19,112 bases of DNA from JBOGXB01 sp050694215 (GTDB lineage Bacteria; Actinomycetota; CADDZG01; WHSQ01): assembly GCA_050694215.1 (NCBI GenBank), contig JBOGXB010000041.1:1-19112 (forward strand), given 5' to 3'. The position numbers and the translations under genes were made by a program. Shown piece by piece: positions 8,037 to 15,879 of this stretch. Position 1 is the stretch's first letter; every line of letters begins with the position of its first letter. Under the pieces are notes generated by a model. It did no database searches. It saw only the letters and a program-made list of their open reading frames with translations, and had not been told where the DNA came from.

Positions 8037-8452
8037 GCTCCAATCCATACTTCAGGGTCTGCGGCTACAAGGTCGTCAGCGAGCGGATGCACGAGGGTGG
8101 CTCGAGGGTCCAGGCAATCGTGGAGGTTCGCATCGGAGCCGAGTGCGTGCGCCGTTCGGCCACGGGAGTAGGTCCGGTGCACGCGCTCGATCTGGCGCTG
8201 AGGTCGTGCTTGAGTGCTGAGTTCCCAGAGCTCGAGGCCGTGCGCCTGGCCGACTACAGAGTCTCGGTCGTGGATGCCGACCGGGGGACCGCAGCCCAGG
8301 TGCGCGTGCTCATCCAGGCGGGCGACGGAACGGCCCTCTGGGACGCGGGCTGCGTCTCGACGAACATCGTCGACGCGTCGTTCGAAGCGCTGTGCTCTAC
8401 CGCCGTCATGGGGATCATGCGCGGACGGGAGGGCGCTCGGAGATCGGCTTAG
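8033..8452 (+). CDS. Free-standing LeuA/citramalate-synthase regulatory domain protein
   Basis: This 139-residue protein corresponds to the C-terminal allosteric domain (LeuA dimer/regulatory domain) alone; no TIM barrel is attached. Diagnostic features are TGVGPVHALDLALRS (residues 44-58), LADYRVSVVDADRGTAAQVRVLI (72-94) and CVSTNIVDASFEAL (107-120). These match the regulatory end of citramalate synthase more closely than the LeuA regulatory domain encoded at the end of leuA here. It starts with GTG overlapping the leuB stop (GTGA), 7 nt behind a strong GGAGG (8021-8025), so it looks like a maintained gene and not a remnant. In the family this domain binds leucine or isoleucine and closes the pathway by feedback. 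A role as a separable regulatory subunit of LeuA or of a distant CimA is inference. Confidence 0.8.
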   Translation: MSSNPYFRVCGYKVVSERMHEGGSRVQAIVEVRIGAECVRRSATGVGPVHALDLALRSCLSAEFPELEAVRLADYRVSVVDADRGTAAQVRVLIQAGDGTALWDAGCVSTNIVDASFEALCSTAVMGIMRGREGARRSA

Positions 8453-8470
8453 GGGATGTCCTCCGACCGG

Positions 8471-8476
8471 TAACGT
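8471..8476 (+). promoter_or_regulatory. Candidate -10 box for leaderless pheA transcript
   Basis: TAACGT fits the actinobacterial TANNNT -10 consensus and ends 7 nt before the pheA ATG. No Shine-Dalgarno sequence precedes the ATG. This spacing would put the transcription start at or next to the start codon. The -35 region is weak (TTAGGG, 8449-8454). Confidence 0.4.
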
Positions 8477-8483
8477 GGAAAAC

Positions 8484-9308
8484 ATGTCCGAGTCGATCGT
8501 GGGTTACCAGGGAGAGGTGGGAGCCTATTCGGAGGAAGGGGTCCTCACCCTCTTCCCTCACTCACAGCATCTCCCACTGGCAACCGTACGCAAGGTCTTC
8601 GAGACGATCGAGGTTGGCCGTGCGGATTACGGTCTCGTTCCACTGGACAACTCGCAAGCTGGGAGCATCAACGAGACCTACGATCTCTTGCTAAAGCACG
8701 GTCTGCACCTCGTCGGTGAGACCGTGGTGCGCGTAGACCACTGTCTGATCGCGTTGCCGGGGACCCCTCTGGACGAGCTGCGCGAGGTTGTCTCTCATCC
8801 TCAGGCCGTGGCCCAGAGCGAGGAATTCCTCAATGCCCTCGGTGTATCGATACGCGCCGAGTACGACACTGCCGGCGCGGCGCGCAGGATCGTCGACGAG
8901 AAGCTCGAGGGCACCGCTGCGATCGCGTCGCGCCGGGCAGCGGAGTTGTACGGGTTGGAGGTCCTTGCGGAGCGCATCCAGAACTACCCCGACAACCACA
9001 CTCGGTTTGGTGCGCTGTCGCGCGACCCCCATCCCTTGAACGAGCCGGACAAGTCGTCGCTGGTCTTCGGGGTGGGCCACGTCGCAGGGTCGCTCTATCG
9101 CTGCTTGGGAGCGTTCGCCGAACGCCACCTCAACCTGTCGAAGCTCGAATCGCGCCCACGGGCGGGGCGCCCCTGGGAGTACGTCTTCTACGCCGACGTC
9201 GAAGTGCCGGCCGATGCCCCCGAGATGGTCGCCGCGCTCGCGGAGGTAAGCGAGCATTCGACGTTCACGCGCCTGCTGGGCACCTACGCATCTGCCCTGT
9301 CGAGATAG
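8484..9308 (+). CDS. pheA: Prephenate dehydratase with C-terminal ACT domain
   Basis: It converts prephenate to phenylpyruvate in phenylalanine synthesis. The 274 residues hold a prephenate dehydratase domain (about 1-180), starting with IVGYQGEVGAYSEEG and containing VPLDNSQAGSINETYDLL and the active-site NHTRFGAL. The ACT domain (about 190-270) carries the phenylalanine-binding KLESRP motif. There is no chorismate mutase domain, so mutase activity must come from elsewhere. I chose ATG 8484; an in-frame GTG at 8475 is possible. No ribosome binding site is present, but a TANNNT box 7 nt upstream suggests leaderless expression. It lies 31 nt after the leucine operon and may be transcribed both from that operon and from its own promoter. 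Confidence 0.95.
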   Translation: MSESIVGYQGEVGAYSEEGVLTLFPHSQHLPLATVRKVFETIEVGRADYGLVPLDNSQAGSINETYDLLLKHGLHLVGETVVRVDHCLIALPGTPLDELREVVSHPQAVAQSEEFLNALGVSIRAEYDTAGAARRIVDEKLEGTAAIASRRAAELYGLEVLAERIQNYPDNHTRFGALSRDPHPLNEPDKSSLVFGVGHVAGSLYRCLGAFAERHLNLSKLESRPRAGRPWEYVFYADVEVPADAPEMVAALAEVSEHSTFTRLLGTYASALSR

Positions 9309-9365
9309 CTCGCAGGCAGGGCGTTTAGTCTCGTCCTATCCATCTGATCCCAGGAGGCGAGATAG

Positions 9366-10844
9366 ATGTCCGTTGGGTTGATCCCCGAGGTGACCAAGTT
9401 CCTGGAGGGGTCTCCGAAGATGATGATCGGCGGACGGGGAGCCGAGGCCGACTCAGGAGACACCTTCGACGTCATCGATCCCGCCACGGGGAAGGCGCTG
9501 ACGCAGGTGCCCCGAGGCGGCCCGACGGAGGTGGACGCCGCCGTCGCCGCCGCCCGCGAGGCATTCGACGACCAGAGGTGGTCGGGGCTCAGGCCGGGCA
9601 AGAGGAGCGAGATCCTCTTCAAGGTCGGAGAGCTCATCAAACGCAACATCTCAGAGCTCGCCCAGCTCGAGGCGCTGGACTCGGGCAAGCCGGTGTCGCT
9701 CGCGTCGGGAGAGATGTGGTCCGCCGGCGAGGTGTTCCGCTACTACTCCGGATGGCCGACGAAGATCTACGGCGAGACCAATCCCTCGGACGAGAGCATG
9801 TTCATCTACTCGCTGCGCGAGCCCGTCGGGGTCTGTGGGGGGATCATCCCGTGGAACTTCCCTCTGGTCATGGCGGCCTGGAAGGTCGCGCCGGCGCTCG
9901 CTTTCGGCAACACAGTGGTGCTCAAGCCGGCCGAACAGACACCACTTACGGCGCTCCGGCTGGCGGAGCTCTGTGTGGAGGCGGGCGTGCCGGAAGGAGC
10001 GGTCAACGTCGTCACGGGATTCGGGGAGGAGGCGGGGCAGGCCCTCGCTCAGCACTACGACGTCGACAAGATCGCATTTACCGGATCGACGGAGGTGGGA
10101 CGCAAGATCCTGCACTCATCCGAGGGGAACCTGAAGCGGGTGACGCTCGAGCTCGGGGGTAAGTCGCCCAACATCGTATTCGCCGACGCGAACATGAAAC
10201 GCGCCTCGAGGGGCTCGATGATGGGTGTCTTCCTGAACTCGGGACAGGTGTGCACGGCGGGGACCCGGATCCTGGTCGAGAAATCGATCCACGACGAGTT
10301 CGTGACTTCGCTCGTCGAGGCGACGAACTCGATGAAGCTCGGGAACCCGCTCGAAGAAGACACCGGTATGGGACCGGTTGTCTCTCAGGAGCAGCTCGAC
10401 AAAGTGACCGGGTACATAGAGATAGGGAGGTCTGAGGGGGCCGAGGTCGTCGCCGGTGGCGAGCGCGCAGCGGATCTCGGAGACGGCTTCTTCGTCCAGC
10501 CCACGGTGTTCGCGGGGGTGCGGAACGACATGCGCATCGCTCAGGAAGAGATCTTCGGACCCGTCGCGGCCGTCATCGAGGTTGGCGACGTCGATGAAGC
10601 GATTGCGATCGCGAACGACACGATCTACGGCCTGGCCGCAGCGGTGTGGACGAACGACCTCACCAAGGCACACCGGGTCGCCCGGGGGATCAAGGCGGGA
10701 ACGGTATGGGTGAACACCACCGGTCTCTTCGATCCGGCCGTGTCGTTCGGCGGCTACAAGCAGTCGGGGTTCGGGCGCGAGCTGGGCCGGCACTCACTGG
10801 AGGCCTACACGGAGAACAAGTCCGTCTGGGTGAACCTCAAGTAG
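9366..10844 (+). CDS. NAD(P)-dependent aldehyde dehydrogenase
   Basis: This is a complete 492-residue member of the ALDH superfamily, which oxidises an aldehyde to the carboxylate. The Rossmann and catalytic parts are intact: IIPWNFPLVMAAWKVAPALA, the nucleotide loop FTGSTEVGRKI, the general-base glutamate in LELGGKSPN, the catalytic cysteine in NSGQVCTAG, EEIFGP and GGYKQSGFGRELG near the end. AGGAGG (9352-9357) lies 8 nt before the ATG. The sequence resembles the betaine-aldehyde/phenylacetaldehyde group, but the substrate cannot be read from sequence. The phenylacetyl-CoA epoxidase operon 4 kb away makes phenylacetaldehyde one reasonable idea. The 3' end overlaps the convergent HesB-like gene by 8 bp. 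Confidence 0.94.
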   Translation: MSVGLIPEVTKFLEGSPKMMIGGRGAEADSGDTFDVIDPATGKALTQVPRGGPTEVDAAVAAAREAFDDQRWSGLRPGKRSEILFKVGELIKRNISELAQLEALDSGKPVSLASGEMWSAGEVFRYYSGWPTKIYGETNPSDESMFIYSLREPVGVCGGIIPWNFPLVMAAWKVAPALAFGNTVVLKPAEQTPLTALRLAELCVEAGVPEGAVNVVTGFGEEAGQALAQHYDVDKIAFTGSTEVGRKILHSSEGNLKRVTLELGGKSPNIVFADANMKRASRGSMMGVFLNSGQVCTAGTRILVEKSIHDEFVTSLVEATNSMKLGNPLEEDTGMGPVVSQEQLDKVTGYIEIGRSEGAEVVAGGERAADLGDGFFVQPTVFAGVRNDMRIAQEEIFGPVAAVIEVGDVDEAIAIANDTIYGLAAAVWTNDLTKAHRVARGIKAGTVWVNTTGLFDPAVSFGGYKQSGFGRELGRHSLEAYTENKSVWVNLK

Positions 10845-11133
10845 GAGGGGCAGGCTCGGAGGGCCGGATGACTATCGTGTCGTGCTGAGGGTCGACGGCG
10901 ATGACGGGGTTGGGGATCGACTTCGGCACCTCCGGATCGACGAACAAGCGGACGCCCGACGCCTCCATCACCTCCTCATCTTCGAGAGGCCCCTCCGCGA
11001 GCTCGACCTGGACGTCGTAGCCTCCACCGAGGGCGCGCGATCCGCGCAGCCTCGCCCCTCCAGAGGAGGGATCGATCCCGGCGAGGGCCAGTGACCTTCG
11101 GAGTAGTTCAACGGCTTCGTCGGTGACCTCCAT
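10837..11133 (-). CDS. HesB/IscA-like small protein lacking all cysteines
   Basis: This 98-residue protein has the outline of the HesB/IscA (Fe-S biogenesis A-type carrier) fold: an N-terminal helix VTDEAVELLRRSLA, a central YDVQVELAE strand pair, and SGVRLFVDPEVPKSI followed by a final strand DTIVIRP. True A-type carriers bind iron or clusters with three conserved cysteines. This protein contains no cysteine, so it cannot act by that chemistry. ATG 11133 has a GGGAG about 9 nt upstream on the minus strand. Its stop overlaps the aldehyde dehydrogenase end in a convergent arrangement. It is divergent from the cyclic-di-GMP gene across a 208-bp gap. The family assignment is from pattern only and is moderate. 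Confidence 0.65.
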   Translation of the reverse strand: MEVTDEAVELLRRSLALAGIDPSSGGARLRGSRALGGGYDVQVELAEGPLEDEEVMEASGVRLFVDPEVPKSIPNPVIAVDPQHDTIVIRPSEPAPPT

Positions 11134-11226
11134 CGATCGAAACTCCCTTCGTCCTGTTGTCGGTCGCCACTTTGCTTACACCACGGGTCGGTACCGGCAT
11201 ACCGTGTCCGCGTGAAACCGAAAACG

Positions 11227-11251
11227 AGATATTCCCAAACCGGGTATATCT
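11227..11251. repeat. 25-bp dyad in divergent intergenic region, candidate operator
   Basis: AGATATTCCC (11227-11236) and GGGTATATCT (11242-11251) are inverted copies with one mismatch, separated by AAACC. It lies in the AT-rich part of the gap between the HesB-like gene and the GGDEF/HD-GYP gene, 91 nt before the latter. The size and symmetry suit a dimeric regulator, but no regulator can be assigned. A smaller imperfect hairpin, CACGG/CCGTG around a CGGTACCG palindrome, lies at 11182-11206. I see nothing else in 11134-11341. Confidence 0.4.
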
Positions 11252-11341
11252 GGATAAAGTATGACTTCCTACTCTTAAAGAACCTTCACCGCCCGGCCGA
11301 TATCCACTCTTGAATCACGGGGCGACTACATTGGAGGCCTT

Positions 11342-14300
11342 GTGCCGGCGGATGCAGAGCTCGGGGATGCGGGCGAGACTCACCTGGGCTCGTATCGGCG
11401 CCTCGCGGACATGTACCGGCTCGTTCTTTCCGAGCTCAGTCTCGATTCCGTGCTGGACCGCATCGCCGGAACGCTCTCCGAGATCGTTCCGTACGACACA
11501 CTGACGATCTACCAGTCCGATGAGGCGCAACAGCATCTCATCCCCGTCCTCGCACGGGACCAGTGGGCGGAGGAGATCATGAACGACTCCGTGCTCTTCG
11601 GGGAGGGCCTCACCGGCTGGGCGGCGGAGCACCGAGAGCCACTCCTTGCCAACGACGCTCATGACGATCCTCGCGTCGCCGTCGTGCCCGGGACCCCGAT
11701 GGAGCCTGAATCGCTCATCATCGTGCCGCTCATTGCCCGCGATCGAGTCAAGGGATGTCTCAACGTCTATCGCCTGGGCGAAGGTCGGGAGACCCATTTC
11801 AGCGAGGCCGAGTTCGAGCTCGCCCAGCGATTCGGCGACGCGGCAGCCCTGGCTATAGACAACATCCAGATACGGGCCATTCTCGAGCGGCAGGCCCAGA
11901 CCGACCCGCTCACCGGCCTCTACAACCACCGTGCGTTCCAGGAGAGGCTCAGGGCGGAGCTTACGCGAGCCAACCGCGCGCGCGACTCCGTCGCCCTGTT
12001 GATGTTCGACATAGACGACTTCAAGAGGGTTAACGACGTCCACGGCCATTCGGCCGGGGACCAGGTGCTGGTCGCCATCGCGGACTGCGTGCGCGAAACG
12101 GTGCGCGGTTCTGACCTTCCTTGCCGCATAGGGGGTGAGGAGTTTGCAGTGATCCTTCCCTCATGCGATGCAGGTGACGCGCTGGGGCTCGCGGGCAGGC
12201 TGTCCGGCCGGCTCGCGGAGCTCGAGCTCGAGCACATCCACCGAGTGACGGTGTCGGTCGGCGTCGCGCAGGGGCCCGAGCACGCGATGAACCCGCGTGA
12301 GCTCGTCGCCTGCGCGGACGCGGCGATGCTCACGGCAAAATCCAGGGGTAAGGACCGAGTGGTGCTGTTCGAGGACTCCGACGAGCCGGAGCACGGTTCG
12401 CAGGCCGCCTCGGCGTCGGACAGAGACGTGCGCTCGATCGCTCATCTCAAAATGCTGCAAAGCCTTGCCGGGAAGCTCAACCGCATGAACGACGTACGGC
12501 AAATCGCTGCGACCATCGCCAACGAGTTGCGCACGCTGATCGACTACCACAGCTGTCGCGTGTACGTCGCTGAAGGCACGACGTTGCTTCCCATCGCCTT
12601 TAGGGGAGAGATGGAGGCCTACGAGGACGACACGGCGGATTCCTTGACGACTGAGTTCGGCGAGGGCATCACCGGACGCACTGCAGAGACGGGACGCTCA
12701 CTGCTGATCGCCAACGCGCTCGAATGCGATTTCGGCGTGACCATCCCCGGCACCGACGACATCGAGGAATCCATGGTCGCCGTCCCGCTCTCCTATGGCT
12801 CGAAGGTGATCGGAGTCGTGACGATCTCGAAGCTCGGCATCGGTCAGTTCGACGAGGACGATGTGCGCTTGCTCGAGGTGCTGGCCGGACATGCGTCGGT
12901 GGCCTTGGAGAACGCCCGTCTTTACGAAGCACAAAAGCGTGAGGCGGACAACCTGAAGGCGTTGTTGGACTTCGCCGACATGGTCTCGAAGACGCAGTCG
13001 TTCCACGCCATAGGAGACCAGACGGTTCGCACGGCGGCGAGACTCCTGAGCAGCAAACAGGCGTCACTGTGGCTACAGCAGGAGCGAAGCAACGATTACC
13101 ACTGCGCGGCCCACTTCGGCTACGTCGGCGACCCCACGGTGGAGGTCGTAGTGAGGGAGCGCGTGCGGCCGGAGGACGGCGACCGGCTCATCGCAGGCAG
13201 GACGTCGCCCCTGCAGCTCACGCCCGAGGAGCAGGACGAATACTTCCCGACGCCCGCGACCGTGGCATCCCGGACGCTGGCGATCGCGCCGCTGGATACC
13301 GGCCACGGGGTGCGAGGATGGATAACGGTCCGCAATCCCGAGGGCTCGGCCGGCCGGTTCGGTGAGGAACAGTTGCGGCTGGTGGCGGGCCTTTCCTACC
13401 AAGCCTCCGTCGCGATGCAGAAGTCTCGTCTCTACAAGGATGAGAAGGAGAGCGCCGAGATTGCGAATGCATTGCTCGAGTTCGGGCGCGAGCTCGCCCT
13501 TGCGCAAGGCTTGGATGATGTGTTGAACAAGACTGTCGAGCTGTCTGCCCGCATTCTGGGTTCGCCCAAGACGCTCGTGTGGCTGCAGGAACCCGAGACC
13601 GGTGACCTCCTACCCGAGGCTCAGTGGGGCTACTCGGGGCATCAACGCGAGGGAATGGCGAGGATCCGTATCCCGGACGACATAGCCCGCAAGCTCCTCA
13701 GAGGCTCGGACCCCTTCGTGCTTCGCCCCGAAGACTTGCCGTACGTGGAGGGAGCGGAAGCGATCTCAGACGACCCGCTGTATGCGGTCGCACCGGTGGA
13801 GTTCGAGGGACGGCTCGGGGCGATCACGGCGGTGGCCCCGGCCCTCGGCGACTACGTGTTCTCCGAGCGAAAGATCAGGCTGCTGGCGGGTATCGCGACA
13901 CAGTCGAAGCTGGCGATCATGAACGCAAGCAGCTTCGAGAGTCTCGAGCGCACGTTCTTCGAGACCGTGGAGGCGCTCGCGAACGCCCTGGAGGCCAAGG
14001 ACGAGTACATCTCGACACACGCTCGATCGATCACCGACATGTGCATAGAGGTCGGCAGCGCAATGGGCATCTCGGGGAAGGACCTCAAGAGGCTGGAGCT
14101 CGGCGGCCTCTTCCACGACATCGGGAAGATCGGGATCCCCTCGAGGATCCTCACGAAGCCCGGCCCACTTGACGACGAGGAGTGGGCGATCATCAGGACG
14201 CACCCCGAGCTCGGCGAGCGGATCCTCGCTCCAATCGATCGCCTGGCCGACGTGAGGCCTATCATTCGCCACTGTCACGAGCATTTCGACGGAAGCGGCT

Positions 14301-14527
14301 ATCCGGACGGACTGGTAGGCGCGGATATCCCGATCGAGTCGCGCATCATCTTGGTCGTGGATGCCTTCGACGCGATGACAACGGACCGTCCGTATCGCGT
14401 TCGCCTTCCGGCTGAGGAAGCGGTGCGTCGTTTGAAGGAAAGCGCGGGGAGGCAGTTCGACCCGCGGCTGGTCGAGCTCTTCATCGAGACGGTGGTCGGG
14501 AACCGGACGCTGCTGCGGGCCGTCTAA
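11342..14527 (+). CDS. GAF-GGDEF-GAF-GAF-GAF-HD-GYP cyclic-di-GMP enzyme
   Basis: This 1061-residue cytoplasmic protein combines a diguanylate cyclase and a phosphodiesterase with four sensory GAF domains. In order: GAF1 (about 15-175), GGDEF (about 182-345), GAF2 (about 366-530), GAF3 (about 538-700), GAF4 (about 709-860) and HD-GYP (about 870-1055). The GGDEF active site is GGEEF (264-268), preceded by an RxxD inhibitory site RGSD (255-258), so product inhibition is expected. The HD-GYP half keeps HDIGKIGIP (His925-Asp926) and HEHFDGSGYP (GYP 986-988). Both halves therefore look catalytically competent. No membrane segment is visible. It starts with GTG 11342, 4 nt after GGAGG (11333-11337). 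It ends 18 nt from the convergent paaD stop. Confidence 0.92.
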   Translation: MPADAELGDAGETHLGSYRRLADMYRLVLSELSLDSVLDRIAGTLSEIVPYDTLTIYQSDEAQQHLIPVLARDQWAEEIMNDSVLFGEGLTGWAAEHREPLLANDAHDDPRVAVVPGTPMEPESLIIVPLIARDRVKGCLNVYRLGEGRETHFSEAEFELAQRFGDAAALAIDNIQIRAILERQAQTDPLTGLYNHRAFQERLRAELTRANRARDSVALLMFDIDDFKRVNDVHGHSAGDQVLVAIADCVRETVRGSDLPCRIGGEEFAVILPSCDAGDALGLAGRLSGRLAELELEHIHRVTVSVGVAQGPEHAMNPRELVACADAAMLTAKSRGKDRVVLFEDSDEPEHGSQAASASDRDVRSIAHLKMLQSLAGKLNRMNDVRQIAATIANELRTLIDYHSCRVYVAEGTTLLPIAFRGEMEAYEDDTADSLTTEFGEGITGRTAETGRSLLIANALECDFGVTIPGTDDIEESMVAVPLSYGSKVIGVVTISKLGIGQFDEDDVRLLEVLAGHASVALENARLYEAQKREADNLKALLDFADMVSKTQSFHAIGDQTVRTAARLLSSKQASLWLQQERSNDYHCAAHFGYVGDPTVEVVVRERVRPEDGDRLIAGRTSPLQLTPEEQDEYFPTPATVASRTLAIAPLDTGHGVRGWITVRNPEGSAGRFGEEQLRLVAGLSYQASVAMQKSRLYKDEKESAEIANALLEFGRELALAQGLDDVLNKTVELSARILGSPKTLVWLQEPETGDLLPEAQWGYSGHQREGMARIRIPDDIARKLLRGSDPFVLRPEDLPYVEGAEAISDDPLYAVAPVEFEGRLGAITAVAPALGDYVFSERKIRLLAGIATQSKLAIMNASSFESLERTFFETVEALANALEAKDEYISTHARSITDMCIEVGSAMGISGKDLKRLELGGLFHDIGKIGIPSRILTKPGPLDDEEWAIIRTHPELGERILAPIDRLADVRPIIRHCHEHFDGSGYPDGLVGADIPIESRIILVVDAFDAMTTDRPYRVRLPAEEAVRRLKESAGRQFDPRLVELFIETVVGNRTLLRAV

Positions 14528-14545
14528 CGCGCTGGCTCCGGTTGG

Positions 14546-15037
14546 TCAAACCTCCTTGAACTGCTCAAACGGATTCCGGCAGCTCTGGCAGTAGTAGAGA
14601 GCCCGGCAGGGCGTAGGACCGAACGGATTCTCGTTGCGCGTGTTGCGGCTGCCGCAGAACGGGCACACGGCAGAATCCGGGAGCCCGATCTGCGTGATCA
14701 GCACAGGTCCATTGCCGCTGGGTGGAGCGAGGCCGAATTCCTTGAGCTGGCGCCGGCCCTTCTCGGTGATTCGATCGGTGGTCCACGGTGGGCTGAACGA
14801 GGTCTCGGCCACCGCTTCCTCGACCAGCGGAACCGATGCGGCTGCGTTCCGCACCTCGTCGAGAATGACCGAGATGGCGGGACAGCCCGTGAACGTGGGA
14901 AGCACGACGACCCGCACCTTGTGGCCGTCGGCGGAAACCTGCTTGATCATTCCCATCTCGACGACCGAGACTGCCGGGATCTCGGGATCCATGACGCTCC
15001 GCAGCGCCTCCCATACGTCGCTCTCGATAGTTGCCAT
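14546..15037 (-). CDS. paaD: PaaD, phenylacetyl-CoA epoxidase accessory protein
   Basis: This is the last gene of the phenylacetate epoxidase operon. PaaD is a MIP18/SufT-type (DUF59) protein thought to help assemble the iron centre of the complex or of its reductase. The 163 residues contain the MIP18 domain (about 1-80; VMDPEIPAVSVVEMGMI, and TFTGCPAISVILDEV with its conserved cysteine). A C-terminal zinc-ribbon-like part has cysteines at about 125, 128, 144, 150 and 153 (CPFCGS and CQSC). ATG 15037 begins 5 nt after the paaC stop. The frame is open much further upstream within paaC, but homology begins here. It is also called paaJ. Confidence 0.92.
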   Translation of the reverse strand: MATIESDVWEALRSVMDPEIPAVSVVEMGMIKQVSADGHKVRVVVLPTFTGCPAISVILDEVRNAAASVPLVEEAVAETSFSPPWTTDRITEKGRRQLKEFGLAPPSGNGPVLITQIGLPDSAVCPFCGSRNTRNENPFGPTPCRALYYCQSCRNPFEQFKEV

Positions 15038-15042
15038 AGATG

Positions 15043-15879
15043 TCACCAGCTGGCTCCCGGCTCGGTCCTGAACATCGCCGTCATGTCCTCCCACAGGGCG
15101 TCGAAATCGTGGCTCCGACGTCCCCTTCGGCCACCGCCCTCTCGCTCGTCGCGATCGAGGTGTACACCGGAATCCTCCGAGGCGATCAGATCGCCGGAGG
15201 ACGAGGCGACGAACTCCGCACCGTCGGTCGCGTGGGAATGGATGTGGGTCGGCAGCCCGAGGTCGTCGAGGGCCGCGGTGGCGCGGTCGATGAACCGCTG
15301 CCTTAGCTCGCTCGACGGCGTGGGGAGCCATCCTTCCTTGACGGCCTCCTCTTCCAGCTCGATGGGCTCGAACACGTCGACAGCCTCGGGCCAGGCCTGA
15401 GCGATTGCGTCGACCAGCTTCGTTCGACCCTCGACCGGGCCGCGGGTCACGCGCTTCATCCACAGATCTGCGTGCATCAAGTGGTAGCGCTCCTCGCGCC
15501 TCATCTTGTTGACGAGAGCCCCCAGATCCGCATGGGCGGTATCGGCCAGTGCTTCGAGCCTTACCTCGTCGGCATTGTCGTAGAGCCAGTGGCGCGCGAG
15601 GGTGTAAGCCCAATCGCGGTTGGCACGCTCGCAGATGATCGCGTTGTGGTACTCGGATTTCTCACGACCGAGCGCGAGCCGGTCCGCATCGTCCTCCGTC
15701 ACGGAGGCTGCCAGCGCGTAATAGGCCGCCGCATGGCCGATCTCGTCCTGGGCTATCGAGGAGAAGGCGACGTCCTCCTCGAGGTGAGGCGCGAAGCCCG
15801 TCCATTCGGAGTGACGGTGGCCGAGAATCAGCTCGTCGTCCGCGAGGGCGGTCACCAACGAGACGAGTGAGTCGCTCAT
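15043..15879 (-). CDS. paaC: Phenylacetyl-CoA epoxidase subunit PaaC
   Basis: PaaC is the structural, non-catalytic ferritin-like partner of PaaA in the ring-1,2-phenylacetyl-CoA epoxidase. The 278 residues hold the ferritin-like bundle: ADDELILGHRHSEW near the start, SIAQDEIGHAAAYYALA, WAYTLARHWLYD and KMRREERYHLMHADLWM. The C-terminal element GGGRRGRRSHDFDALWEDM resembles the usual GRHTEHL-type end of PaaC. Before it lies a Ser/Asp/Glu-rich stretch (about residues 212-242) that looks like a low-complexity insertion. ATG 15879 overlaps the paaB stop in an ATGA. The upstream extension of the frame overlaps paaB and is not part of the gene. Confidence 0.93.
   Translation of the reverse strand: MSDSLVSLVTALADDELILGHRHSEWTGFAPHLEEDVAFSSIAQDEIGHAAAYYALAASVTEDDADRLALGREKSEYHNAIICERANRDWAYTLARHWLYDNADEVRLEALADTAHADLGALVNKMRREERYHLMHADLWMKRVTRGPVEGRTKLVDAIAQAWPEAVDVFEPIELEEEAVKEGWLPTPSSELRQRFIDRATAALDDLGLPTHIHSHATDGAEFVASSSGDLIASEDSGVHLDRDEREGGGRRGRRSHDFDALWEDMTAMFRTEPGASW

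Noticed and set aside
9309..9351. A defined promoter for the aldehyde dehydrogenase
   Set aside because: TATCCA-like hexamers occur, but no -35 at suitable spacing; support is too weak to list.
10882..11094. A small + strand open frame in the aldehyde dehydrogenase-GGDEF interval
   Set aside because: It is antisense to the HesB-like gene, which has the more protein-like sequence, and it has no clear ribosome binding site or motif.
11134..11341. A cyclic-di-GMP riboswitch upstream of the GGDEF/HD-GYP gene
   Set aside because: The conserved core elements of the GEMM-type riboswitch are not seen; only a small CACGG/CCGTG hairpin and the 25-bp dyad are present.
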